Source: Flavobacteriales bacterium UBA6165 (GTDB lineage Bacteria; Bacteroidota; Bacteroidia; Flavobacteriales_D; Crocinitomicaceae). From it: a DNA stretch of 26,632 nucleotides. Both the position numbers and the translations under genes were made by a program. The stretch is taken from positions 8,462 through 35,093 of the forward strand of contig DIUF01000014.1 of the NCBI GenBank assembly GCA_002422285.1, read 5' to 3'. Of this stretch, positions 13,062 through 23,500 are shown in pieces. Positions within the stretch are counted from its first letter, which is position 1, and every line of letters begins with the position of its first letter. Under the pieces are notes generated by a model. That model had not been told where the DNA came from. It did no database searches and was given only the letters and a program-made list of their open reading frames with translations.

Positions 13062-15950
13062 ATGAAATTCAAAAACGCATTGGCCCTTCTTTTCATTTTC
13101 GCTTTTCATATCGCTAAGAGCCAAGACCCCTATGCCATTCTTTTGAACAAAGCATCGGGCATGCCTTCTATTGCCGTATATCAAAATTTTCAGGACTCTA
13201 AAGGTTTCATTTGGTTGGCCAGCGACGCAGGTCTCACAAAATACGACGGTTTTCAATTCGAAACATTCAATAGTCCTGAGCAAACAGCCTTTCCTGGTAG
13301 TTGTATTCAAGAAGATAGATTGGGGCGCATTTGGTACGAGAATTTTGATGGTTACCTTTATTATGTTGAACCCAATTCTCAAGAAATAAAAGCACTCAAC
13401 CATGGGAAAAGTATTGGTTATATGCCTTATGGGGTTTCTGAACAATACGTTTTCGTGGTCAACGTTAATGGCATTCAAGTTTTTGATATTGAAACACTTA
13501 AAAAAATAAAAACAATAAAACTGTCTGTCTCTGACCCTCAGCATACAATTTGTGTGAACAACAACTTTTACTTCATAGAAGAAAATAAGCTACATATCAT
13601 TGACTCCAAACTTCAAGTAAAAAGTAACAAGTTAGATTTTAAAGAAAAAACGCCCAAACAAATCTATCAACTGAATAACAACACATTACTTGTTGTAGCC
13701 AAATACAACGTTGATAAAAAGCTGCATCTCTACACAACATCGGGTAAAAAAATAAAATCTCTTGATATAGCTGATGTTCCTGTGATTCACAACATCAATA
13801 TGATTGACAAGCGTATTTGGATCAGTTCACCTAATGGCGTTTTCATATACAATGTCGATGGGGAGTTGAGCAATCATTATTTCTCGGGGAACAGCATTTC
13901 AAGTGTTATGAAGGATCGACAGTCCAATTATTGGTTTTCGAGTACCAACCAGGGTGTGTTTTTAGTTTCCAATCCAGAAAACAAATACTACTTCAAAAAC
14001 AATACTTTGCCCAATCGAATCGTAAAAATATCATATGATTCCTATGTGATTGCCACAAAAAATGGTCAATTATTCGAAGTTGACATAGACTTTAAAATCA
14101 AGCGTTCTCTTAATCCGAATCAAAATCAAGGAGAAATATTTTATCTCCATTTCGACCCTATCAACCAAATACTGAGTTACTCCGCGAATGGTTTTTTTCA
14201 AATTGATATGCGGACTGGAAAAATCCAACTCACATCTTCATATTCTATAAAAGAAATTACGCCACTTGACGATAAATTCATGGCATTTGCTGCAAGTAAC
14301 TCCTCTGGTCTCTTGATAAAAAACAAGAGCTTAATTTCTTATTGGGACAAATTAAAATCAGATTTTTCAGAAATAGACTTGAACTATCGCAGCATTTTCT
14401 TAAACAACAGAGCACGATCGGTAGTTTATGATGTAGATAGAAAGATTATTTATTTTGCCACCAATACCGGTTTATTTGCTGTTACTCAATCAGAGAAAAA
14501 AGAGCTTCAATATAAAGGAGAAACCTTTTATGCATCACGCTTATTGATGCATAAGAACAAGCTCTTTGCGCTAAGCACCAAAGGCAATTTGTATCAAATA
14601 GAAGCGGGAGGTAAATTTGAATTGCTCAATACGCAATATGGTGTTGGCGAATTCGATATTCGTTTTTGCAAGTTGTTTGAAAGCAAACTAGTTTTTGTGA
14701 ATGGTTCATTCATCCATCAAGTAGATTTAGAAACGCAGCAACACAGCATTTACAACCTAAACATTTCAAATTACGACATCAATGATATTTTGGTAGATGG
14801 CAAACAGCTTTTACTTCTTGTAAACGATGGCATCATTCAGACTGAAATTGGCAAAAATGAGCCCAAAAATATCAAACCGCTTTTCAGAATCAATCGCATT
14901 CAATCCAAAGAATTGGAATTTGATAAAGATGCTAAAATTCAAGTGAGCCACAAATACAACCAGCTTTCGGTGGGGTATTCCATTCTTGATTTTGGCAACA
15001 GCATTCCAGAAACACTTTATTACAACATCAACAACGGTGCATGGCAAGCCACATCTCAAAAATCGAGAACGCTTACCTTTCCCATGCTCGAACCCGGCTC
15101 TTATACCGTTGCATTTAAACTGGGGGATGAGTTGCTCAACGAAAAAATTTCCTTTAAAATTGACAAACCTTGGTGGAAACAGCTGTGGTTTATTCTGTTG
15201 AGCATCACTGCAATTAGTTGCCTCGCTTACGTGTTCTACCGCAATAGGGTGAATGCACTTTCTCGTCAGAATATCCTCTTGGAAGAAAACATTCGCCTCG
15301 AGAAAAACTTGAGAAATTCAGTACTCACAACCATCAAATCACAGATGAATCCGCATTTCCTCTATAACGCATTGAACACAATTCAGGCATATATATATAC
15401 CAACGATAAAGAAAATGCTGGGAAATATTTGTTGAAATTTTCCAAACTAACCCGACGCGTTTTGGAAATGTCGGAAAAAGAAGCCATCGACCTCAATGAA
15501 GAAATTGAAACGATAAAACTGTATCTCGAATTGGAACACGCACGATTCTCCGATGACTTCAACTACCAAATAGACCTCTCGAATGTGCAGCACATTGAGA
15601 AAATCAAAGTACCTCCGATGCTCATCCAACCCTATATTGAAAATGCCATCAAACATGGGCTGTTGCACAAAAATGGTCAAAAGGAACTCCGGATTTTTTT
15701 CATTGAAGAAAACGACTATTTGGTTGTAAAAATAGACGACAATGGTATCGGCAGAAAACGATCAACGGAATTGAACCAAAACAGAAATAAACAACACCAA
15801 TCGTTTGCCAGTGAGGCCAATTCAAAACGACTCGAAGTGCTCAACTACGGAAAAATAAACAAAGTAAGTGTGGAAATCGAAGACAAAATGGATAACTACA
15901 ATATGCCGACTGGCACTTTGGTTACGCTTCACATACCAATTCAAAATTAA
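13062..15950 (+). CDS. LytS-type sensor histidine kinase with propeller and Y_Y_Y sensor
   Basis: The product has 962 residues from ATG 13062 (signal peptide MKFKNALALLFIFAFHIAKS); the TTG at 13041 is a weaker start. The extracytoplasmic part carries Reg_prop-type propeller repeats (GFIWLASDAGLTKYDGFQF near the N-terminus and further weak ones to about 600) and a Y_Y_Y domain (about 640-705). One membrane helix (about 712-728) and a short coiled coil follow. The His_kinase domain begins near 755 with MNPHFLYNALNTIQ: His765 is the phospho-acceptor. The ATP-binding part has PPMLIQPYIENAIKHG and IDDNGIGRKRS. It should phosphorylate the LytTR regulator encoded 11 nt downstream. The signal is unknown. 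Confidence 0.93.
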   Translation: MKFKNALALLFIFAFHIAKSQDPYAILLNKASGMPSIAVYQNFQDSKGFIWLASDAGLTKYDGFQFETFNSPEQTAFPGSCIQEDRLGRIWYENFDGYLYYVEPNSQEIKALNHGKSIGYMPYGVSEQYVFVVNVNGIQVFDIETLKKIKTIKLSVSDPQHTICVNNNFYFIEENKLHIIDSKLQVKSNKLDFKEKTPKQIYQLNNNTLLVVAKYNVDKKLHLYTTSGKKIKSLDIADVPVIHNINMIDKRIWISSPNGVFIYNVDGELSNHYFSGNSISSVMKDRQSNYWFSSTNQGVFLVSNPENKYYFKNNTLPNRIVKISYDSYVIATKNGQLFEVDIDFKIKRSLNPNQNQGEIFYLHFDPINQILSYSANGFFQIDMRTGKIQLTSSYSIKEITPLDDKFMAFAASNSSGLLIKNKSLISYWDKLKSDFSEIDLNYRSIFLNNRARSVVYDVDRKIIYFATNTGLFAVTQSEKKELQYKGETFYASRLLMHKNKLFALSTKGNLYQIEAGGKFELLNTQYGVGEFDIRFCKLFESKLVFVNGSFIHQVDLETQQHSIYNLNISNYDINDILVDGKQLLLLVNDGIIQTEIGKNEPKNIKPLFRINRIQSKELEFDKDAKIQVSHKYNQLSVGYSILDFGNSIPETLYYNINNGAWQATSQKSRTLTFPMLEPGSYTVAFKLGDELLNEKISFKIDKPWWKQLWFILLSITAISCLAYVFYRNRVNALSRQNILLEENIRLEKNLRNSVLTTIKSQMNPHFLYNALNTIQAYIYTNDKENAGKYLLKFSKLTRRVLEMSEKEAIDLNEEIETIKLYLELEHARFSDDFNYQIDLSNVQHIEKIKVPPMLIQPYIENAIKHGLLHKNGQKELRIFFIEENDYLVVKIDDNGIGRKRSTELNQNRNKQHQSFASEANSKRLEVLNYGKINKVSVEIEDKMDNYNMPTGTLVTLHIPIQN

Positions 15951-15961
15951 ATATTAAACAG

Positions 15962-16723
15962 ATGGGAATAAAAGCAATATTGGTAGATGATGAAAAAATG
16001 GCGCGTGTACTTTTGCGCGGAATGCTACAAGAATATTGTGCTGATGTAGAAATTGTAGAAGAATGTCATGATTTGCCCTCAGCAGTAAAAGCTATTGTGA
16101 AACATCAGCCCGAATTGGTATTTTTGGATATAGAAATGCCGGGACACACGGGCCTCGAACTCCTTGATTTTTTCGATGAAAAGAACGTCAATTTCTCCAT
16201 TATCTTTACCACTGCATATAACCAATATGCCATTCAGGCCTTCAAACTTTCGGCTGTCGATTATTTGCTTAAACCAATAGACCCCAAAGAACTTCAAAAT
16301 GCCGTCCATCGCTATGCGAAAACTGGTCATCACAAACCCGATTTGAAAGTGCTACAAAATAATTTTTCAGGTACCGATAAGAATTTCAAGATTGCCATAT
16401 CTACAATAAACTCCATAAAATACCTTGATTTAAAATCTATTTTAGTTTTTGAAGCTGATGGATCTTACACGAATATCATTCTTGATAATGGTCAGAAAAT
16501 AACTACCAGTAAAGGGCTAAAATATTATGAAGATTTGGTAGCTCCTCACCCAACTTTTATGAGATGCCAAAAATCTTATATCATCAATCTTGAGTGCGTA
16601 ACGGAATATATAAAATCTGAGGGGGGGTATGTTATAATAGACTGCACTCACAAAATACCAGTTTCCATGGATAAAAATCAAGAGGTTTTGGAAAAATTGA
16701 AAAGCACAATACGTGTGATTTAA
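15962..16723 (+). CDS. LytTR-family response regulator
   Basis: The 253-residue regulator has a receiver domain (about 1-120) with the acidic pair in LVDDEKMA, phospho-acceptor Asp56 in LVFLDIEMPG, the Thr in FTTAY and the Lys in DYLLKPID. A LytTR DNA-binding domain (about 145-250) follows, with the SILVFEADGSYTNIIL strand, the FMRCQKSYIINL block and the final strands. It is encoded 11 nt after the kinase gene, so the pair is an operon and a cognate two-component system. The nearest downstream genes are the two subtilases, which are plausible targets, though I did not find a clear LytTR direct-repeat site before either of them. Confidence 0.94.
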   Translation: MGIKAILVDDEKMARVLLRGMLQEYCADVEIVEECHDLPSAVKAIVKHQPELVFLDIEMPGHTGLELLDFFDEKNVNFSIIFTTAYNQYAIQAFKLSAVDYLLKPIDPKELQNAVHRYAKTGHHKPDLKVLQNNFSGTDKNFKIAISTINSIKYLDLKSILVFEADGSYTNIILDNGQKITTSKGLKYYEDLVAPHPTFMRCQKSYIINLECVTEYIKSEGGYVIIDCTHKIPVSMDKNQEVLEKLKSTIRVI

Positions 16724-16829
16724 TCTTATTACAAAATCGTCGATAAACCCTTCTTGTTGTATCTTAATTTTTTTTTATTCAATTTTTATTTTGAATTTCG
16801 TAGCACATTGATGAAACAAGACCAGTGCT

Positions 16830-19800
16830 ATGAAAAAAATATTATTTGCCCTATGCTTTAGCTTATTCGCATTCGTGCTCTTCTCACAAAATATTTATTC
16901 TGATTACCAAGATGGAATTGTCGTTTTTCAGTTGAATAAAGATGCCAAAATCATAAATACGATCAACGAAAAAAGCCGCCTTGTGGACCATAACAAAGTA
17001 CCTCTTTTTCGCATTTTATCTGAATTCGAAATTATTGAGGTGCTGCGCTTGCATCCGGATATTAAAGACAATAAACTAAATAGAACATATCAAATTCGGC
17101 TTCAAGACATCAACCAGGTAGATGCTGTTATCAAGAAATTAGCAACACATGCGAGTATCGAATTCGCCGAAAAAAAAGAATTACATCGAACATTTTTAAC
17201 TCCAAATGATTTGGGGCCAATAAACTCAAACAATTCGGGGACATCACCTACGAACAACCAATGGTCTTTGCACAAAATTCAGGCTCAATTGGCATGGGAT
17301 ATTGGTACTGGTGATGCAAACATCATTGTTGCAGTTACTGATGATGCCTTCCGAATGGATCACGAAGATTTAGTGAACAAATATGTGAACCCGTACGACG
17401 CTGTAAATCAAACCAACGATCCATCGCCATGCGGTTTTAATAATGGAAACCATGGAACGCATGTGGCTGGAATTGTTGGGGCTGAAACCAATAACTCTTT
17501 AGGCATAGCTTCAATTGGTTATAACGTAAGTGTTATGCCAATAAAAATTGGTAATTGCAGTAATCAATTGACCCATGGCTATGAAGGCATAACTTACGCC
17601 GCGTCGAATGGTGCACACGTTGTTAACTTATCTTGGGGTGGTGGGGGCTTTAGCAATTATGGACAAAACGTCTGTGATTTTGCATGGAGTCAAGGCACAA
17701 TAATTGTCGCAGCTGCTGGCAATTACAGCTCAAATTATCTTTTTTATCCTGCTGCCTACAATAATGTAATTTCAGTCGCCTCTGTAACACCTACGGATAC
17801 AAAATCAGGATTTTCTCAATACGGCAACTGGGTGAATATCTCAGCTCCTGGGGATGAAATACGCAGCGCATACGCAACAAGTTCAAGCGCCTATGCTTCG
17901 ATTTCCGGCACATCTATGGCGGCACCTCTTGTGGCTGGTTTACTTGGTCTAATGAAATCGATTGCACCAAATGCTACCAACACAGAAATTATTAACTGCT
18001 TGTATGAGGGATCGGACAATATTGATGCTGAGAATCCATGGTACATCGGACAATTAGGCGCTGGACGTATCAATGCATACAATGCTATGGTTTGTGTTTC
18101 ACAATATGCCTATGAATTTGATGCAGGTATTACAGCTATTTTGACCCCAGATTTCAATATGTGTAATGGAAATTTCAGCCCTGAAGTCACGCTTCGTAAT
18201 TTTGGTTCACAAAACCTAACGTCTTGTGTGATTAACTACAATTGGAACGGTGTCGATCAAACTTTCAATTGGTCAGGTAACTTAATATCAGGAAATTCAA
18301 TAAATATCATTCTGCCCGAAGTTATAATTCCAAACGGCGCTTATACTTTTACAGTGTTTTCTTCGTTGCCAAATGGCATAAATGACCAAAACCAGAATAA
18401 CGATTCAAGTACAAAAAATGTCGTTATTGATAACAATGGTCAGATTGTCGCATTATCAATATTCACGGATTGTTTTGGTTCAGAAACTTCATGGCAAATC
18501 GTTAATGAAAGTAGTCAGCAGATTATGTTTTCTGGAGGCCCATTTCAAGATAATACTCCTTTACTCGAGCATTCTTATAATTTCTGCTTGGCAACAAGTT
18601 GCTATGAATTTAAAATTTTCGATAGTTCTGGCAATGGATTAAGTGGTTCTTTACAACCGAATTGCAGTGCTAATGGCAACTACTATATGCAACATGAAAA
18701 TGGTTCAACAATTTTTAACATGGATGTTTCAAATGCTAATTTTGGAGTAAGTTCTACTCATCCATTTTGTATAATTTCACCTGACAACATAAATGATGCT
18801 GGCATTACTGCTCTAGTGACTCCAACATTTTTTGCGTGTAGTCAAAACATAGTGCCTGTGGTGAGTTTGAGAAATTTTGGTTTTAACACCTTAAACAGTG
18901 CTAGTATCTCCTATTCTTTCAATGGTGGTATGGAATACATATACAATTGGATAGGTAATTTAGCGAGTGGACAAACCACTAATGTCGTGCTGCCTGCAAT
19001 CAGTTCAACTGATGGATTAGTTTCATTTAGCGCATATTCATCCTATCCAAATGGCTTCCAGGATAATACTACTGATAACGATAGTCTAATTACAACTATT
19101 GACGTGATTTCCGGAACATTTTCTTTACCATTTATTGAAACATTTGAAACAGATGTATTGCTTAATGGCACATGGAAAGTGATTAATCCAGATGGAGAAA
19201 TTACTTGGAGTTTGTCTTCAGTAAGCGGAAATACTCCTGGAAATCAAGCAATGAAATTGGATTTTTTTAATTATTCCCAATCCGGCCAAAGAGACCGACT
19301 TATTTCTCCAAGAATCAATCTTAATGGATATTCTAGTGCTAATCTAACTTTCGATCATGCATATAGAAGATACAATCAATCAACAACTGATTCACTCATC
19401 GTTTATGTGTCTATGGATTGCGGCGAGAATTGGATAAGGATATTGCAGGTTGGAGAAAACGGATCAGGAACTTTTGCAACGAATTCTCTAAGCCAAACCC
19501 CATTTACCCCATCCCAAGCATTAGATTGGTGTCTTGAGCCATGGAGTTTTCAGGTTCCTGGATCGAGCTGTTATAATGTCAATTTATCAAGTTTTTTAGG
19601 GGAAGAAATTTTCGTGATGTTTGAGTCATATAATGCGGGTGCTATAGGAAACAATCTTTACATTGATAATATAAATGTTAATGGGACACAAACTCCGGGC
19701 TTGCCTGAAATATATTATACATTTTCCGACAACATAATTTGTGAAGGAGAGAGTATTCAATTCACAGACTTTTCTCAACCTGATGTTATCTCAAGGTTGT

Positions 19801-20411
19801 GGACATTTCCTGGAGGAACACCATCATCTTCGATATTAGAATCACCTTTCATCACTTACAACAACCAAGGAGCATACAATGTAGGACTAAGCGTATCAAA
19901 TGCCAATGGATCTAGTACTCTTAATCAAAACAATTTAGTTGTTGTATATCCCAAACCTTCAAATCCAGTTATAGTGCAAATTGGAAATGAATTAAACGTG
20001 TCTCTTCAATTCGGGGAAACTGCAACTTGGTTTCTTAATGGTGAGCAACTAGGTAATAATCAAATTTTAATCATCGATACTTCGGGTTTTTACTATGTAG
20101 ATGTTACTAATTCATTTGGTTGTACTTCCCAATCCGATGTTCTGAACGTATTAAACATAGAAAATAATAGTGCCGATAACCTGATTACTATTTTTCCCAA
20201 TCCCAATAATGGTGTATTCAATATTCATCTTAGAAATTTAGACATAGAAAATATGCTCATTATTGATGCGCTCGGCAGGATACTTTTGGAAATTCATCCA
20301 AATGAAAAAATCCTAACAGTCGACTTAAGCCATCTAAGTCCGGGGATCTATTCTGTGGTTGTTTTTTCGGAACTTGGCGTTGCCAATAAGAAAATAGAAA
20401 TATTGGATTAG
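16830..20411 (+). CDS. Secreted S8 subtilisin-like protease with T9SS sorting domain (copy 1)
   Basis: The 1193-residue product has a signal peptide (1-20), a prodomain-like region (about 21-125) and an S8 domain (about 145-420) with Asp171 in AVTDDAF, His208 in GNHGTHVAG, Asn298 in AAAGN and Ser362 in SGTSMAAP. Asp171 is followed by Asp-Ala rather than the usual Ser/Thr-Gly. Then come two CARDB-like beta domains (about 430-530 and 650-760) around a Cys-containing domain with DCFGSETSW, a cleaved-adhesin/MAM-like domain (about 765-955), a PKD domain (about 960-1040), an Ig-like segment and a type A T9SS sorting domain (about 1117-1193, with FPNPNNGVFNI and LSPGIYSVVV). It should be exported and act outside the cell. 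It is paralogous, at equal length, to the next gene. Confidence 0.93.
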   Translation: MKKILFALCFSLFAFVLFSQNIYSDYQDGIVVFQLNKDAKIINTINEKSRLVDHNKVPLFRILSEFEIIEVLRLHPDIKDNKLNRTYQIRLQDINQVDAVIKKLATHASIEFAEKKELHRTFLTPNDLGPINSNNSGTSPTNNQWSLHKIQAQLAWDIGTGDANIIVAVTDDAFRMDHEDLVNKYVNPYDAVNQTNDPSPCGFNNGNHGTHVAGIVGAETNNSLGIASIGYNVSVMPIKIGNCSNQLTHGYEGITYAASNGAHVVNLSWGGGGFSNYGQNVCDFAWSQGTIIVAAAGNYSSNYLFYPAAYNNVISVASVTPTDTKSGFSQYGNWVNISAPGDEIRSAYATSSSAYASISGTSMAAPLVAGLLGLMKSIAPNATNTEIINCLYEGSDNIDAENPWYIGQLGAGRINAYNAMVCVSQYAYEFDAGITAILTPDFNMCNGNFSPEVTLRNFGSQNLTSCVINYNWNGVDQTFNWSGNLISGNSINIILPEVIIPNGAYTFTVFSSLPNGINDQNQNNDSSTKNVVIDNNGQIVALSIFTDCFGSETSWQIVNESSQQIMFSGGPFQDNTPLLEHSYNFCLATSCYEFKIFDSSGNGLSGSLQPNCSANGNYYMQHENGSTIFNMDVSNANFGVSSTHPFCIISPDNINDAGITALVTPTFFACSQNIVPVVSLRNFGFNTLNSASISYSFNGGMEYIYNWIGNLASGQTTNVVLPAISSTDGLVSFSAYSSYPNGFQDNTTDNDSLITTIDVISGTFSLPFIETFETDVLLNGTWKVINPDGEITWSLSSVSGNTPGNQAMKLDFFNYSQSGQRDRLISPRINLNGYSSANLTFDHAYRRYNQSTTDSLIVYVSMDCGENWIRILQVGENGSGTFATNSLSQTPFTPSQALDWCLEPWSFQVPGSSCYNVNLSSFLGEEIFVMFESYNAGAIGNNLYIDNINVNGTQTPGLPEIYYTFSDNIICEGESIQFTDFSQPDVISRLWTFPGGTPSSSILESPFITYNNQGAYNVGLSVSNANGSSTLNQNNLVVVYPKPSNPVIVQIGNELNVSLQFGETATWFLNGEQLGNNQILIIDTSGFYYVDVTNSFGCTSQSDVLNVLNIENNSADNLITIFPNPNNGVFNIHLRNLDIENMLIIDALGRILLEIHPNEKILTVDLSHLSPGIYSVVVFSELGVANKKIEILD

Positions 20412-20429
20412 TAATATTTTGATTGGACA

Positions 20430-20465
20430 ATGAACACTTCCTATAAAGACTTGTTCATAGTTTTT
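20430..20465 (+). terminator. Possible terminator after protease 1
   Basis: ATGAACA (20430-20436) pairs with TGTTCAT (20452-20458), with three further CTT/AAG pairs inside across a 3-nt bulge. A short T run follows. The stem is AT-rich and weak, so it could instead be an operator. Confidence 0.4.
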
Positions 20466-20486
20466 AATAAATTTTGTTTTATTAAA
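20463..20486. promoter_or_regulatory. Perfect dyad upstream of protease 2
   Basis: TTTAATAAA and TTTATTAAA are exact inverted copies separated by 6 nt, centred about 62 nt before ATG 20537. The symmetry suits a dimeric regulator site, but AT-rich sequence makes chance dyads common. Confidence 0.35.
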
Positions 20487-20536
20487 GAATATTTATCAAA
20501 TTTACGCGCTAAACTATTGAACTAAACCTAAAATAA

Positions 20537-23500
20537 ATGAAAAAACTTTTATTCGCACTTGTATGTGCACTTGTATGTGTATCGGGTCATGCACAAAACG
20601 TTTATTACGATTATCAAGACGGACTTGTTGTTTTCCAATTGCATGATAATGCAAAAATCATCAACACCATTAACGAAAATAGCCGTGTAGTTGATTACAA
20701 AAAAAGCCCTCTTTTTCGAATATTATCGGAATTTGAAATCGTTGAAGTATTGCGTTTGCATCCAGACATTAAAGATGCTAAACTGAGTAGAACTTATCAA
20801 ATTCAACTACAGGACATCTATCAAGTAGATGCTGTTATCAAGAAATTAAATACGCATGCCAGTATTGAGTACGCCGAAAAAAAAGAATTACATCGTACAT
20901 TCCTAACGCCTAATGACTTAGGGCCTGTGAATTCGAACACCACTGGTACGAACCCAGCAACAAACCAATGGTCTTTGCACAAAATTCAGGCTCAATTGGC
21001 TTGGGATATTGGTACCGGTGATGCTAACATTATTGTAGCTGTGACCGATGATGCATTCAGAATGGATCATGTGGATTTAATAAATAAATATGTTAGTCCA
21101 TACGACGCTGTAACACAGACCAACAACCCTGCACCTTGCGGATCAAACAATGGTAATCATGGAACGCATGTCGCTGGAACTGTTGGAGCACAAACCAATA
21201 ATAATATTGGCGTTGCATCGATTGGTTTTAATGTTAGTGTTATGCCAATTAAAATTGGAAATTGCAACAACCAATTGACTCATGGATTCGAAGGAATAAC
21301 TTATGCAGCCAATAACGGTGCTCATGTTGTAAACATGTCTTGGGGAGGAGGTGGATTTAGCAATTACGGACAAAATGTTTGTAATTTTGCTTGGAATCAA
21401 GGCACTATTTTAGTTGCTGCTGCAGGAAACAATAATGCGTCAACCGTTTTTTATCCTGCAGGCTATAACAATGTAATTTCTGTTGCTTCTACAACCCCAA
21501 CAGATGCCAAATCAAGTTTTTCTCAATATGGTACATGGATAAATATTTCTGCCCCCGGATCGAATATCAGGAGTACTTATGCAACAAGCTCAACAGCTTA
21601 CAGCTCAATATCTGGAACATCTATGGCTTCTCCTCATGTTGCAGGATTACTCGGCTTAATGCGCTCAGCAGCACCCAACGCCACCAATCAAGACTTGATT
21701 AATTGCTTGTATTCTGGAGCTGACAATATTGACTCTCAAAATTCGGGTTTCATAGGACAGTTGGGTGTAGGTAGAATAAATGCGCTCAACTCAATGGTTT
21801 GTGCATCTCAATTCGCATCTGAATTTGATGCTGCAATTACTGCTATTGTAACACCAGAGTCAACATTGTGTAGCGGTACGTTTTCGCCCGTTGTTACGTT
21901 GCGTAATTTTGGCTCACAAAATTTAACTTCCTGTGTTATAAATTACAATTGGGGAGGGGCGAATCAAACCTTCAATTGGACGGGTAATTTAATTACTGGA
22001 AATTCCATAAATGTTACTCTACCACAATTATCTATTCCTAATGGTTCATATACTTTTACTTCTTTCACAACACTTCCAAATGGTGTGGCAGATCAGAACT
22101 CCACAAACGACTCAAGTTCTAAAAGTATTCTAGTCGACAACAACGGACAACTTGTTACTTTAACAATTGTTACGGATTGCTGGGGTTCAGAAACATCATG
22201 GCAAGTAGTTAACGATGATAATGGCGAAATAATAGTCTCGGGAGGTCCTTACCAAGATAATACTCCTTTGGCACAGCAGGTTCATAATTTTTGCTTACCA
22301 TCGGGTTGTTACACATTTACCATCTTTGATAGTTACGGTGATGGTATGAATGGCAGCCAATGGCAGTCTTGTAGCGTCAATGGAAATTATTTTATGCAAT
22401 ATGAAAATGGATCGAACATTTTTTCAATGACCGCGCCAAACGGAAATTTTGGAAATAGTGCTAGTCATCCTTTTTGCATTATTCCTCAAGACAACTTTAA
22501 TGATGCCGGAATAATTGCTCTTATTTCACCGACACTTTTCTCTTGTAGTCAAAACATAGTACCTGTAGTTAGATTGAGAAATTTCGGGTTAAATACCTTA
22601 ACATCAGCTGGTATTTATTATTCCGTAAATGGAGGGTCACCTCAACTATTTAACTGGAATGGAAATCTACCAAGCGGACAAACAATTGATGTAACCCTTC
22701 CAGCTATTTCCTCACCTGCTGGTTTAAGTTCATTCAATGTTTATTCCTATAATCCAAATGGTGTAGACGACGATAATCCGAATAATGATAGCTATACAAC
22801 TTCGTTAGCCGTTAATTCTACCCCCGCTACCCTACCTTTTATCGAAAACTTTGAAACCAATGTAATTGCAAGTGGTTCATGGAAAATCCTCAATCCAGAT
22901 AATGATATTTCTTGGGAATTTGCCACAGTAGGGGGTATCACACCAGGTAATCAAGCTATGAAAATGGACTTGTTTAGCTATGCACAAGCTGGTCAACGCG
23001 ATGGCTTAATTTCGCCTGTCATCAGCTTAAATGGTTACGTAAGTGCTGAAATGACATTCCACCATGCCTATCGCAGATTTAATCAATCGGCAACAGACTC
23101 ATTGATAATATATGTGTCAACAGATTGCGGAACAAATTGGACTAGGGTGTTCCAAGTGGCAGAAAACGGAACAGGCACTTTTGCGACTCAGACTACGAGT
23201 GCCAATGCATTCACGCCTGCTCAGGCAGTAGACTGGTGCTTCCAGCCAATTAGCGCTCAAACACCTGGAGCGAGTTGTTATAGCATCAATTTGACACCCT
23301 TTGTTGGTCAAAACATCGTGATAATGTTTGAAAGTTTCAACGCTGGGACATTAGGTAACAATCTATTCATTGATAATATTAACATTGATGGCATTCCTGG
23401 AGAAAATTTACCGATTGCAAATTTCAGCAACACAAATGCAACTATTTGTGAGGGACAATCCATTCAATTTACAGATCAATCGCAACCTAACGTCACCACA

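Noticed and set aside
16724..16829. LytTR binding direct repeats before protease 1
   Set aside because: No pair of ACGTT-like or consensus LytTR half-sites at a regular spacing could be found by eye.
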